From: Larix kaempferi
Lineage: Eukaryota > Streptophyta > Pinopsida > Pinales > Pinaceae
DNA: 64,000 nt
Direction: 5' to 3'
Assembly (NCBI GenBank): GCA_027924585.1
Contig: BSBM01000068.1
Span: 10,309,001-10,373,000, forward strand
The position numbers were made by a program, and so were the translations under genes. Of the stretch, positions 36,201 through 47,687 are shown one piece after another (within the stretch, counting starts at the first letter, position 1; the number at the start of each line of letters is the position of its first letter). The notes beneath the pieces are model-generated. The model saw nothing but the letters and a program-made list of their open reading frames with translations, had not been told where the DNA came from and did not search any database.

Positions 36201-36347
36201 ATTGCTTGTTGATGGATTTAAGGCACTAACATTTTGATTTCTACGGTTTTGCATGTACAACCTGGAATTTTCTCTTATCTCATGGGTCTTTTCAGGGGGC
36301 GGCTGTGTCCTTCTAGACTTTTATTTATTATTACGTCCGTTGCCCAT
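33277..36347 (-). pseudogene. Transposase-like protein with SDG-x3-QFK motif (multi-exon, broken)
   Basis: Start ATG at 36347 (MGNGRNNK, then a stop); end TGA at 33277-33279. The order is: an N-terminal tail; a basic region reading VLRRIL-like (LLKSHCLAHVRRILCIKVVR); FWHDKTRSSSNQRDVLKLRK; LDTTQTELYERFRNEH then NLGQRSFEKCKPWYVRI; a Cys-rich CCCRYH (about 35250); an exon 35168-34896 (FIHSIMCQRPEG...KKIALVKSQ); an intron 34895-34790; then VQICKFMKEFYQK...; SDGCAGQFKNARVFQ at 34381-34355; NFWNVVDIDRSRSYSC; an intron 33771-33665; and a last exon HIYAVVAPTDST...NYWLARCIQGKK...GEYLTVDGK. I recall a widespread uncharacterised eukaryotic family with SDG..QFK and a following HGKG, likely a DDE-type transposase; here that second motif is mutated. 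Several stops and frameshifts make this copy dead. Confidence 0.62.
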
Positions 36348-37290
36348 ATTCAATGCGTTTTTTGGAAAAAAGAAATATGACCCCTGCAAGAATGAACAAC
36401 AAACAAGATATTAAAACTCGATGTGCATGATTATTAAAGCTCGATGTAGCAATTGATTATGTACAACAACATCTAGTGAGAATGTTTTCATATAATCTTA
36501 AAAGCTATTGGGAATGCCCTACGTATAAAGTTACAACATCACCTCTAGGAACTCAGTAGGATGGTATTGGATGGTGGTATGGGATGTTAGTAGGAGAAAA
36601 TTCCCTACAAGGGAGAAGCTCACACTCACTTCATTTCCATGGTATGGATGAGGGAAAATAGCCCCAAAAGACTAAGAGTTTTCAATTGTTTAGGTGTTTT
36701 TGTGAGTTGTTGTAGTGAAACCATGAGGAATTCAACAAATGTTTGTCTACTAGATAGAGGAATGTGATTATGAAATGTTATTGGTGGTGATGCAAGTAAT
36801 TTTTTTTTATTATCTTCATGAAAAGTTGAAAGCATTGCTTGGTGCATGTTGTAGTTTTTTTTGGTAAGATGTTTTTATTGTCTATTTTGAAGATTAAGAC
36901 TAAAATAGATCTATCATACAATTCATGAGGAAAAACCAAAATAGATGCCATTCAAACAAGTGAATGAAGACTAAATTACATTTAACAAGATAAAATTATC
37001 ACCATACCTCAAGGATTATGATTGCTCTTTGCTTCAAATGTCAAATGCTCTTTTGATGTGTCCACTATATGTAAGAAGACTTCATGTGTGTCCAAGTAGC
37101 ATGAGAATTCAATCCAAGGTGCCAAATAGAGTCCAACTGTTGTGTATCACTCAATTGATCCAAATAGAGCCCAATAGGTGTGTATTTAATACAAAGAGCC
37201 AAATAGAGCCCCAAATGTTGTGTATTTTATCCAAATGGTGAAGGAAGCACCAAATGGTGTATGAATTCAATATACCATGTAAATGTTTGT
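36348..37290. other. 5' region of the transposase-like gene
   Basis: Probably contains its 5'-UTR intron (an AG acceptor CTTGCAG lies about 40 bp before the ATG). Between about 37085 and 37270 are degenerate ~50-bp repeats around CAAATAGAGCCCAA. Confidence 0.4.
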
Positions 37291-37299
37291 TGGACTGTG

Positions 37300-37440
37300 C
37301 ATGAAACCAGCGAAGAGAACGCGATGAATGAGGAAAAAAATGTGGGAGAAGAACGCGGGTGATTTTCTAAATTTTATGTTTAGCAGAGACGCGCACGCGC
37401 TAGAGACGCGTGCACGTCCATGTTGAACGTTGTAATGTTT
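37300..37440 (-). promoter_or_regulatory. GC-rich subterminal/5' region (right)
   Basis: Contains CAGAGACGCGCACGCGC and GAGACGCGTGCACGTCC. In reverse orientation it aligns with the left GC-rich region (14 of 17 positions in the best block). This supports the two being inverted ends or paired promoters of one element. Confidence 0.5.
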
Positions 37441-37714
37441 GGTGGGTAACATTCACTATATTTATTTCCCAACAGATATAAATGTGTCGGGTTATGCCTA
37501 GAGCCCCTCCCCATAAAGATCCCCTCCCCCATAAAGGCCTTTAGGACCTCTTCTAACCCATAATACCTAAGTGTATTTAAGTGCTTCTAGGTGTTTAGGG
37601 GTTTAAGGGTATATTTGCAAATTTGTGTATTTTGATTTCAAAACATTAATTTAATTTTCAATTAGAAACATATGTATTACATCAAGAATAATTAAATACA
37701 TAGTAGATATATTA
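37441..37714. other. Spacer with no recognisable gene
   Basis: Includes a C-rich stretch (CCCCTCCCCATAAAGATCCC) near 37503. No terminal repeat could be matched to the left side. Confidence 0.4.
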
Positions 37715-37941
37715 ATGTTGTATAAAGTGATGATAATGATGATGAGAATGATGACGATGAAGATGGTGATGACGATGATGATGATGTTGATGATGAAGAT
37801 GATGACGAATATGCAGCCCATCATCCTCATCATCGTGATCATCTTCATCATCATCAACACCATGATCATCATCATCAACTTCATCATCATCATCATTGTG
37901 AGGACGAGGATGATGATGATGATGATGGTGGTGATGATGAT

Positions 37942-37972
<31 letters not shown>

Positions 37973-39334
37973 CAATGGTGGATTATGATGAATATGAGTA
38001 CGGTGATGAATATGATGATGATGACGAATATGATCATCATAAAAATGATCATATTCGTCATCATCATCTTTATTAGTCACCATCATCACCATCTTCATCA
38101 TCACCACCACCACCATCATCATCATATGATCATGGTCACAATCATCACTGTCTTCGGCATCATAATAGTCATCTTCGACTTTGTCATCATACTCGTCATC
38201 GCCATATTCCTTATAATCATCATCATCATTGACATCTTCGTCATCATATTCATGATGATGATGATGATGATGATGACGATGACGAAGATGTTGTTGAAGA
38301 TGATGACGAATATGCAATACATCATCATCATCATTGTCTTCGTCGTGATGATATGATGATGATGGTGGTGGTGGTGGTGGATGATGATGATGATGACTAA
38401 TTTGGAGATGAAGATGATGATGATGACTAATTTGGAGATGAAGATGATGATGATGAAGATGATGAGGAATATGCAGCACATCATCATCATCTTAATCATC
38501 ATCATCAACGTGATCATCATCATCAACTTCCTCCTCCTCATCATTGTGAGGACGCGGATGATGATGAAGATGATGAAGAAGATGATAATATGATGATGAT
38601 GATGATAGTCATCATATAAGTCATCTTCATGATCCTCATCATACTCATCATCACCATCATCCTTATCATCATCATCATCATGATCTTTGTCATGATGATG
38701 ATGATGATGAAGATCATGATGATGATGAAGATGGTGATGATGATGATGACTAATGGAGATGATGATGATGGTGATGATGATGTTGATGATGAAGATGATT
38801 AAGAATATGAAGCACCTCATCCTCATCCTCATCTTCATCATCAACAACATGATCATCATCATCATCTTCATCATCGTCATCATCATCATCATCATCATCA
38901 TTGTGAGGATGAGGATGATGATGATGATGATGATGATGGTGGATGGTGATGAATATGAGTACAATGATGAAGATGATGATGATGATGACGAAAATGATCA
39001 TCATCATCAAAATCATCATATTCATCATCATCATCTTCATTAGTCATCATCATCACCATCTTCAACATCCTCACCACCATCATCATCATCATATGATCAT
39101 GGTCACGATGATCATTGTCTTCATCATCATAATCGACATCTTCATCATCCTCATAATACTCGTCATAGCCATCTTCATCATCATCATCATGGTGATGATG
39201 ATGATGGAGATGATGACGAAGATGATGATGATGATGAGGATGATGTGCTGCATATTCATCATCATCTTCATCATCAACATCATCATCATATCCATTAGTC
39301 ATCATCATCATCATCATCACCATATTCATCGTCG

Positions 39335-39366
<32 letters not shown>

Positions 39367-40403
39367 TTCGTCATGATGATGATGATGAAGTCATCACTAT
39401 CTTCATCGTCATCATCATCATCATCATCATCATCTTCGTCATGATGATGATGATGATGATGATGATGACGAATATGCAACACATCATCATCATCCACAAC
39501 ATGATCCACAGCATGATCATCATCATCATATTCATCATCGTCGTCATCATCATCATTGTGAGGATGAGCATGCGGATGATGATGATGATGATGTTGAGGT
39601 TGATGATGAAGATGATGACAAATATGCAGCACATCATCCTCATCCTCATCCTCATCTTCATCATCATCAACAACATGATCATGATCATCATCTTCATCAT
39701 CGTCATCATCTTCATCATCATCATCATTGTGAAGACGAGGATGATGATGATGATGGTGGTGGTGGATGATGATGAATATGAGTACAATGATGAAGATGAT
39801 GATGATGATGATGATGAATATGATCATCATCATCAAAATCATCATATTCGTCATCATTATCTTCATTAGTCATCATCATCGCCATCTTCATCATCCTCAC
39901 CATCATCATCATCATCATATGATCATGGTCACGATGATCATTGTCTTCGTTATCATAATGGTCATCTTCATCATCCTCATCATACTCATCATCGCCATCT
40001 TCATCATCATCATCATGGTGTTGATGATGATGAAGATGAAGATGAAGATGATCATGATGATGAGGATGATGTGCTACATATTCATCATCATCATCTCCAT
40101 TAGTCATCATCATCATCATCACCACCATATTCATCGTCATCATCATCATCATCATCATCTTCGTCATGATGATGATGATGATGAAGATGGTGATGATGAT
40201 GACATTGTTGATGATGACAATGATGACTAATGGAGATGATGATGATGATGATGATGTTGATGATGAAGATGATGGCGAATATGCAACACATCATCATCAT
40301 CTTCATCATCATCCACAACATGATCCACAACATGATCCACAACATGATCATCATCATCATCTTCATCATCATCGTCATCATCATCATTGTGAGGACGAGC
40401 ATG

Positions 40404-40440
<37 letters not shown>

Positions 40441-40912
40441 CGAAGATGTTGTTGAAGATGATGATGAATATGCATCACATCATCATCATTATCATCATCG
40501 TCATCGTCTTCGTCGTGATGATATAATGATGATGATGGTGGTGGTGGATGATGATGAATATGAGTACGATGATGATGATGACTAATTTGGAGATGAAGAT
40601 GATGATGATTATGAATATGCAATACATCATCATCATCTTCATCATCATCATCAAGATGATGATGATCATCAACTTCCTCCTCCTCCTCATCACCATCATT
40701 GTGAAGACGCGGATGATGAAGATGATGATCATATGATGATGATGATGATGACGATGATAGTCACCATAATAATCATCTTCATGATCCTCATCATACTTGT
40801 CATCACCATCATCCTTATCATCATCATCATCTTCGTCATGATGCTGATGATGAAGATCATGATGAAGATGATGATGATGATGAAGATGGTGATGATGATG
40901 ATGACTAATGGA

Positions 40913-40951
<39 letters not shown>

Positions 40952-42236
40952 TATGATGACGAATATGCAGCACATCCTCCTCCTCCTCCTCCTCCTCCTC
41001 CTCATCATCATCTTCATCATCATCAACAACATGATCATCATCATCATCTTCATCATCGTCATCATCATTGTGAGGACGAGGATGATGATGATGATGATGA
41101 TGATGGCGGTGGATGATGATGAATATGAGTACAATGATGAAGATGATGATGATGATGATGAATATGATCATAATCATCAAAATAATCATATTCGTCATCA
41201 TCATCTGCATTAGTCATCATCATCGCCATCTTCAAAATCCTCACCATCATCATCATCATCATATGATCATGGTCATGATGATCATTGTATTCGTCATCAT
41301 AATCATCATCTTCATCATCCTCATCATCCTCATCATCGCCATCTTCTTCATCATCATCATCATCATCATCTTCGTATCGTTGACGACAGAGATGTTGTTG
41401 ATGATGATGATGATGAGGAAGAGGGTGATGATGAAGATGATGATGATGATGATGACGGTGGATGATGATGAATATGAGTACGATGATGAAGATGATGATG
41501 ATCATTGTACTCATCATCAACATCATCATCATCATATTCATCATCATCACCATCAATGGTGATGATGAGGATGATAATGATGATGATGATGATGTTGACA
41601 ATGAAGATGATGACCTAGATGTTGATGAAGATGAGGAAGAAGGATGATGATGATGATGGTGTTGATGATGACGATGATGATGATGATGAATATGGTGATG
41701 ATGATGATGGTGATGAGGATGAAGAAGATGATGATGATGGAGATGAAGATGTTGATGTTGATGACGATGGTGATGAAGATGATAATGATGATGATGATGA
41801 TGATGATGATGAAGATGGTGATGATGAAGAAGATGATGATGGTGGAGATGTTGATGAGGAAGGGGGAGATGACAATGATGATGAAGATGTTGATTATGAT
41901 GGTGATGGTGATGATGATCATCATCATATTCATCATCATCATCATCATCATCATCTTCTTCATCACCATCATGATCATCATCCTCGTCACCATCATCCTC
42001 ATCACCATCATCGTCATCATCATCATCAACACCATCATCCTCATCATCCTCATCGTCATCTTCATCACCATTGTCATCATCATCAAAATATTCATTATCA
42101 TCACCATCACCATCATCTCATCATCATCATCATCATCATCATCTTCAACATCATTGTCATCTCCCCCTTCCTCATCAACATCTCCATCATCGTCATCTTC
42201 TTCATCATTACATCTTCATCAACTTCATGTATCCCC
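37715..42236. repeat. Giant GAT/ATC repeat field (~4.5 kb) with strand switches
   Basis: Imperfect GAT trinucleotide repeats that change between GAT-rich and ATC-rich on the plus strand many times. This creates numerous inverted repeats. Higher-order blocks containing GATGAATATGAGTAC recur near 37987, 38950, 39772, 40554, 41118 and 41468, often followed by AATCATCATATTC-type junctions. One (TCC)n tract lies near 40977-41002. Long open frames on both strands (up to 322 codons; poly-Asp/His, Met, Ile) are by-products. Confidence 0.93.
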
Positions 42237-42274
42237 TTGACAAAGGAAATTAAATAAACCATACAAAGGCATAC

Positions 42275-42420
42275 AATAACGCGTATGCGCAGAGACACGT
42301 GCGTGCTGTTATTAATGCATGCACGCACCTATGGGTGTGTGCTATCAGTCACGCGTGCGCATGTTTGCACGTGCATGTATTTGCGCACACACGTGTCTAA
42401 ATTCAAATTGTTTTTGGCGC
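42275..42420. promoter_or_regulatory. Third GC-rich alternating purine/pyrimidine cluster
   Basis: GCGTATGCGCAGAGACACGT, then CACGCGTGCGCATG and GCGCACACACGTGT. Shares GCAGAGAC..CG with the 37.4 kb cluster in the same orientation, so it may be an end of a related element or the real right end of the large one. Confidence 0.45.
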
Positions 42421-43940
42421 CCTTGCAGGATTGGAATTAGCTTCAGATTGCACCTTGAGGCTTGGTCTGATTTATGCCTGATTTATGGAAGAAAACATCA
42501 AATGCTGTAACTTTCAGTTTTTCACAACTAGTTCCACATAATCTCTACGAGTGCACTACAGATGAAATTGCACATGCTTGTCGAGCTCTGTGTGCAGATT
42601 CTAAATATATAATTTTTGAATAGATCTGTTGTTGTTTTCTATTTTTAATTCATTTTTAACTGCACTCATGTCAAATTTGTAAAAAACATAGGTCGTTTAT
42701 TTGGCCTATAACTTTTGATTGGATTGCTTATTTCGAAAATGGAAGGGAACCCACACAAGAGCACGAAAATACCTACAACCTAAAAAGAAAAAAAGAATTT
42801 TGATTATTTTTAGACCATGATATGGTGGCTCAACATTTGACCATGTCGTTTAGGGCTTCACTGACTTCGGTAATTTAAAAAAAATATAAAATTGACTTTT
42901 AAAATTTTGGAAAAATAGCCCCGCACAAGATTCTTCTGTTGCCTACACCTCTACATATTTGTTTTCTTGTAAATTGAAAATTTACATAGAAAACGGGTGG
43001 CTCAACAAAAACATGTGCGTTATGTTTGAGAAAAAAATAACATACCAATCTTCGAATAATGACATTTTGGGGTGGTTATACCACTTTTCCATAATTAAAA
43101 GTTATATATTCTGGAAGGTCATCCGTTTTTCTACGTTTCATCTGTTTACACCTAATCCAAAAAAGTTTTGTAGGTACCTCTAATACTTCATTTTAATGAT
43201 AATATTTCCGTTTTTCCAGAATGTCATTGCAACTAACGTGTCATAATTGGGTATCATTACCTTGCACCAGCCCTTTGATATACTAGCAGGGTTAGGATTC
43301 ACATTGTGGGTCTTTGGGGTTATGCTATTCCATTTTTCCCAAGTAGGAGTATGGGGTATATAATATGCTCAAATATAATATATTAATTAGTATGTGGTAT
43401 TGCAAATCATTAGTGACAAAGATATATTGGAGTAAAATTGTCTGTTCAGGAACTCCTCAGGAGACAAAGACAGATTGGCCCGTAATTATCTGTTGGAGAT
43501 GTTAACTTTCTATAATAACAAAATTATCTATTCAGGCACTCATACCAACCAAATTTCATAACCATGGAACATTGCTGCTAGAACAGAGTTTAGAGAATCA
43601 AGGAAATCGGGTTGATAAATGGGTTTAATATGATGCTCTACTAAATATGTAAGTGCATACCAAAACACAAATTCCATACCATAAATATAGGCCTATGAAG
43701 ATGCCCCCCAAAAAGCCGAACAATTTGCTAATATCTAAGATCAAAATATCCATATTTTGTTAATATCTATTTGTACATGTTGCATTAAGCTCTGATTTCT
43801 CAACAAGGCCTTAAAATTAGGTTTGAATATACTCATCTAGCATATTTGATTAAATTTTTTTGTCAATGGGATCCCTTTGTTTGTCAATGGGTTCAAATCT
43901 TACTGTTTAATGACTGTATCAATAGATCCAACATAGAGAA
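42421..43940. other. Spacer with no recognisable gene
   Basis: AT-rich. First exon(s) of the mannanase pseudogene could lie here but were not recognised. Confidence 0.4.
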
Positions 43941-43944
43941 ATAA

Positions 43945-44655
43945 ATTTACCTCCATTTTTGAAGAAGCAACAACTCATAGGCTCAATGTGGCCATGACTT
44001 CGGCCTTCAATGATGGTTAGTACAACTACAAACTTTTCTTGGTGTATACAATGAATAAGTATTTCATGTATGTGCGTGGGATCATGAAATACATCAAGCC
44101 TTCAAGGCCTTCACCCATTTGTTTCCTGAGCTTTTATTTTTGGGTGTCTGGATATGTCGGCATTATTTGTTTTTATCTAATTTTTGGGGTTTCTTTGGTT
44201 CAGGATCTGGACTTTGTGGTCTCTGAAGCCAACAAGTATGGTATTAGAATAATACTTATCCTCAAGTGAACAATTATGTGAATTTTGGAGGAAAGGCTCA
44301 ATATGTACAATGGGCTCGAAATGTCGGACAAAATCTCAACTCTATTGATGATTTATTCACCAATCCTACTATGAAGGCTATTACAAGAACCATGTGAAGT
44401 TCATTAACTGTATAAATGTATGTTTGTCTCATTATATGAGTAGGTTTATTTCATTATGTATTAGACATACACAGACCAATTTACATGTAATGCATATACA
44501 CACAAAATCCAATCAAATCTGCATTCGACAATGCATTTTCTTGCAGACTATACTAACTACAGTGAACAACATCACTGGAATAAACTATAGGTATGACCCT
44601 ACAATATTTGCATGGGATCTCATGAATGAGCCTCATTGTCATGAATGAGCCTCGT
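43945..44655 (+). pseudogene. Endo-1,4-beta-mannosidase (GH5) pseudogene
   Basis: Plus-strand exons match plant endo-beta-mannanases, secreted enzymes that cut cell-wall mannans. Exon a (to about 44067): FEEATTHRLNVAMTSAFNDG. Exon b (from 44204, after TTCAG): DLDFVVSEANKYGIRIILIL, frameshift, [35 protein letters not shown], frameshift, YYKNHVK. Exon c (from 44547, after TTGCAG): [20 protein letters not shown] then [11 protein letters not shown], containing the NEP motif with the acid/base glutamate. At least two single-base frameshifts are present, the donor after exon b is damaged, and a 14-bp duplication (CATGAATGAGCCTC) follows the NEP codons. The C-terminal half with the nucleophile is missing. 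Confidence 0.85.
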
Positions 44656-45606
44656 TTTCCTTCATGTTGCAAAAATACTTGAAGCGGCTCTAAGCCTTGC
44701 TTGGACAGCTAGTGGTTGAGACCAATGTTGTCCATGATAGAGTCTAGTAATTGGTGTTCATACTCTTAATTGGACTCTTCAGGTTAGAGCCCTTTGTTAT
44801 TTGATCATTTTTCTATGCTTACAATTATATTATAGTCTCTACTATTAATATGGCTAAAGGGGAGGTAGTAGGATGTTATCAAGGCTGTTAGATATGTAGT
44901 AAAGTGCTAAGAAATATCTCTATTTGTTTTGAGTGAAGAAACATGAAAAGAAGCATTGAAACCCTAGCATATTTATATTAGTGTTCCCACTGGTGCCTTT
45001 ACCAAAATTTATTAAGACACAATGAAAGCTAAAATAGGTGTCCTCTAAGTTTAAGCAGTAAAATATTTCTCTATATGTGTTTATAGTGGACGAAGTATCA
45101 TAGCAAAACACTAAACCACAAGCTTACAAAACATATGGAAGCCAAGGAATCAATAATTCTGTCCAAATCAATTTTCATCAAATACGATCAACATTATATT
45201 GAAAATAAGGTAGAAGATGCACATATAATACAGACAAAATAACCCCTACTGTTATCTTAATTTCTTGGTACCATTTTTGGCATGACATTTCCAATAATCC
45301 ACCATGTTCTACAGGCTTTTGGTTGTTGGTTCAATTCTCACAAGGTCAGGTGCACTAAGGCTACATTACCTGCTTTACATTGGATTCTATCCTTGGAACT
45401 AGTGAAAGTCCCCTAAATGTTCCCAAGGATTTATTTCAAAGGAAAGAAAATAATATAGATGAAATGAATATTATAACAATGATATACAATAAAAAAAATT
45501 GAAACAGGACCATAATTTCCAAAGCACTTGAACATTTTAAATTTTTGAACAATAACAAAATTCCAAAAGAAATCATAAAAACAAAGCCTAATAGTAATGA
45601 TGTCAC
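44656..45606. other. Spacer with no recognisable gene
   Basis: AT-rich. On the minus strand this would hold the next TOPLESS exon if the gene were normal, but none was recognised. Confidence 0.4.
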
Positions 45607-46061
45607 CTGCCTCATCAACCTAACTAGTGCTAGAAATCTCCATCACATGTTCATAATCAGTTAATTGATAGAGAATTCCACTATTGCTTGTCGGGAGAGT
45701 TCTAGGTTGTTGCAGCAAAGCACTTGAGATTATTAAGAAGAAAACATTAGAATTCAACATTGTTTAGTAATCATTTTCCTTTCAACCCACACAAGAGAAG
45801 AGAAAGCTACTATTCAGATTCATTTATTAAGATGTTGATTTGTTCGTACATCTATGCTCCAATTCTCAAAATCCAAGAATACATGGATTATTCACAAGCA
45901 AACATATCGATTATCAGTGTACATAATATCTAACCTGTGTTTGGATGTGGCACAAGAGAAGCTACACCAGAAGCTACTGAGACATGTTGTACAGGAGGGA
46001 TATGATTCACCATCCATCCTAAAACACTAAGAGGAGCAAGACCAACTTGAGGTTGAGATTG
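45607..46061 (-). pseudogene. TOPLESS-related co-repressor, linker exons
   Basis: Exon A (46061-45935, AG acceptor and GTTAGA donor) reads QPQVGLAPLSVLGWMVNHIP then VQHVSVASG and LVPHPNTG. This matches the proline-rich linker of TOPLESS/TPR proteins with its GWM motif. Exon B (about 45725-45607, GTGACA donor) reads ALLQQPRTLPTSNSGILYQL then TDYEHVMEI..TS-stop-VDEA, matching the 'LKRPRTPP.....DYQ..DSEHV' segment. Order and exon borders fit the family. A TAG interrupts exon B. The N-terminal LisH/CTLH exons were not found to 47.4 kb. WD40 exons of the same family lie 24 kb downstream on the same strand. Confidence 0.7.
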
Positions 46062-47430
46062 CTAGGACCGATCCAGATAAAGGTATTTAGAAAGACCCAC
46101 CCATTAATCCCATTTGACGCCATGCATTCCAATGAATTAGAGAGAGAAACGAGAAAAGTTAAATCACAGAAAGGCGATATGTCTACTTTGAAGTGAAGTA
46201 CCTCAATCACCTAACCTGCCACATGCCTCACTCCTCTCATGTGCGTAGCAACGTGAACTAAATCACATGTTATTCTGTCATAGTACATACTAGCATATAA
46301 ATCCATTTTAATCTCAATCCATGCAGGCATGCAGTGGTTGAGGTTATTACGAGAGGCGACATTCTAATTGACATTCAGATGAATGTGATACTAGTTTACC
46401 GAGGATAGCTAGTTTACAGATAGAATCTATAAGAGTAGTGATCCAGATGATCGATGGCATCCTGCTTATCTCCCCTTCCTTGCTTGAATGGGTAACATAT
46501 AAGCCCATGTTCTAACCGCTTAGAGTTATATTATGTTGTTTGGATGGTGATTGAGAGACATTATGACTGTAACTCCCATAAATTTATAAATGTTACTTTC
46601 ATAAATTTACAAAATTTATAAACTTAAATTTACAAAATCTACATTTTTTATTCTTTATAAATTTCATAAATCAAAATTAAGTTAGCCTTTAAATAGAACA
46701 ATCAAGTTGAACTTAGAACGATCATAGTTGTTTGATCTGTGGTGTGATAAAATACGACAAAATAATGAACAGATCATTGAATTGAAACACAAAATCAGAT
46801 AAAATACGACAAGATAACGAGCAGAGTGTTGAATTGAAACACAAAATTAGCTTCACGCAGGACTTTGGAAACACAAAATAAAGACGAGCAGAGTGTATGC
46901 AGGACATTGGTAACACAAAATAAAGGATTAAAACAAAAAGAGGAAAGCAAAGGCAACACGCAGGACTTTGGAAACAAAAAATAAAGATTAAAAACAAAAA
47001 GCTGAAACCAGAACAATTACTGATCATTCATTTCTTCTGGAGGAAGCCTCAGAGGAAGGCATTACTCACCGCCAATTTGTTGAATGCACGAGGTGGATCT
47101 TTTTTGTTGGTGAAAAGAGAAAAACAAGATTTTTCTGGAGATTCTTCATATGGTCTCCGCCCACTCTGATTTCTTTTGGTAATTGACAGCCTGTACTCAA
47201 ATCTTCAACATTTTGAAACAGCGGGCACAGAAGAGACTAACCAACTTTACTCTCATTACTTTATAGTTTTTCTTTGCATCATGTTTGGGAGTGTTATGCT
47301 TTTTAGGTTCATGACGTTGAGCAAATTGTTGATATATATACAGAGACAGGGAGGAACATTTTATTCTGTTGGTTTATGATTTATCTATTGGGAGAAAGAG
47401 ACTCGGTCGACCATAGAACCATTACTCTTA
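46062..47430. other. Spacer left of the Copia element
   Basis: No gene recognised. Diverged repeats of AAAATACGACAA.ATAA and CGCAGGACTTTGGAAACA (46745-46990) form a small tandem array. The last part should be the original upstream region of the DUF761 gene, since the Copia element separates it from the gene. Confidence 0.45.
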
Positions 47431-47435
47431 TAGCT

Positions 47436-47680
47436 TGAAGGTTGGAGGCATAAATAACAAAAGATAATGCAGAATGAGCTACGGATATTCAATCTTTATT
47501 CATAAACAGAGATCAAATGATGTCATACAAACAATAATGTAATGTGTATTTAAACACTTATGGAAAACACTAAAATCTCTAACCTAGCTTTTGCATGCAT
47601 GCAAAGCATGCTGTTGCATTTATTAACTGAACTTCAAGAATAGGAACCAATGTTAATTGAAGTAATTACTATTTCTAACA
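47436..47680 (-). repeat. 3' LTR of Copia (245 bp)
   Basis: TGAAGGTTGG...TTTCTAACA on the plus strand. Contains GCATGCATGCAAAGCATGC, a palindromic motif shared with the other LTR. Confidence 0.93.
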
Positions 47681-47687
47681 CTCCCTC

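Larger units (their letters stand above)
23690..37440. mobile_element. Putative large unclassified DNA transposon with two convergent genes (decayed)
   Basis: Two multi-exon genes point inward: a proline-rich protein gene (+) and a transposase-like gene (-). Each has a GC-rich alternating purine/pyrimidine 5' region at the outer edge. GCGCGTACGCACCTCTG (23846-23862, +) and GCGCGTGCGCGTCTCTG (37400-37384, -) agree at 14 of 17 positions, and the bases after them (TTAAA versus CTAAA) are alike too. Both genes then appear to have a 5' untranslated exon, an intron and the coding start. This mirrors transposons whose genes read inward from subterminal repeats. Terminal repeats and target duplication were not found, so the borders are approximate. 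A third GC-rich cluster at 42.3 kb could be the true right end. Confidence 0.5.

Noticed and set aside
23560-37560. CACTA-type terminal inverted repeats
   Set aside because: Looked for CACTA ends on both sides of the two-gene region; none could be paired, so the CACTA label was not used.
37712-41647. Long open frames on both strands (up to about 322 codons)
   Set aside because: They are translations of GAT/ATC trinucleotide repeats (poly-Asp/His, Met, Ile, Ser) and occur in all frames; no start context, codon bias or domain.
46795-47027. Cys/Phe-rich minus-strand frames (repeating VFQF..)
   Set aside because: Caused by a small tandem array (AAAATACGACAA and CGCAGGAC units), no family match.
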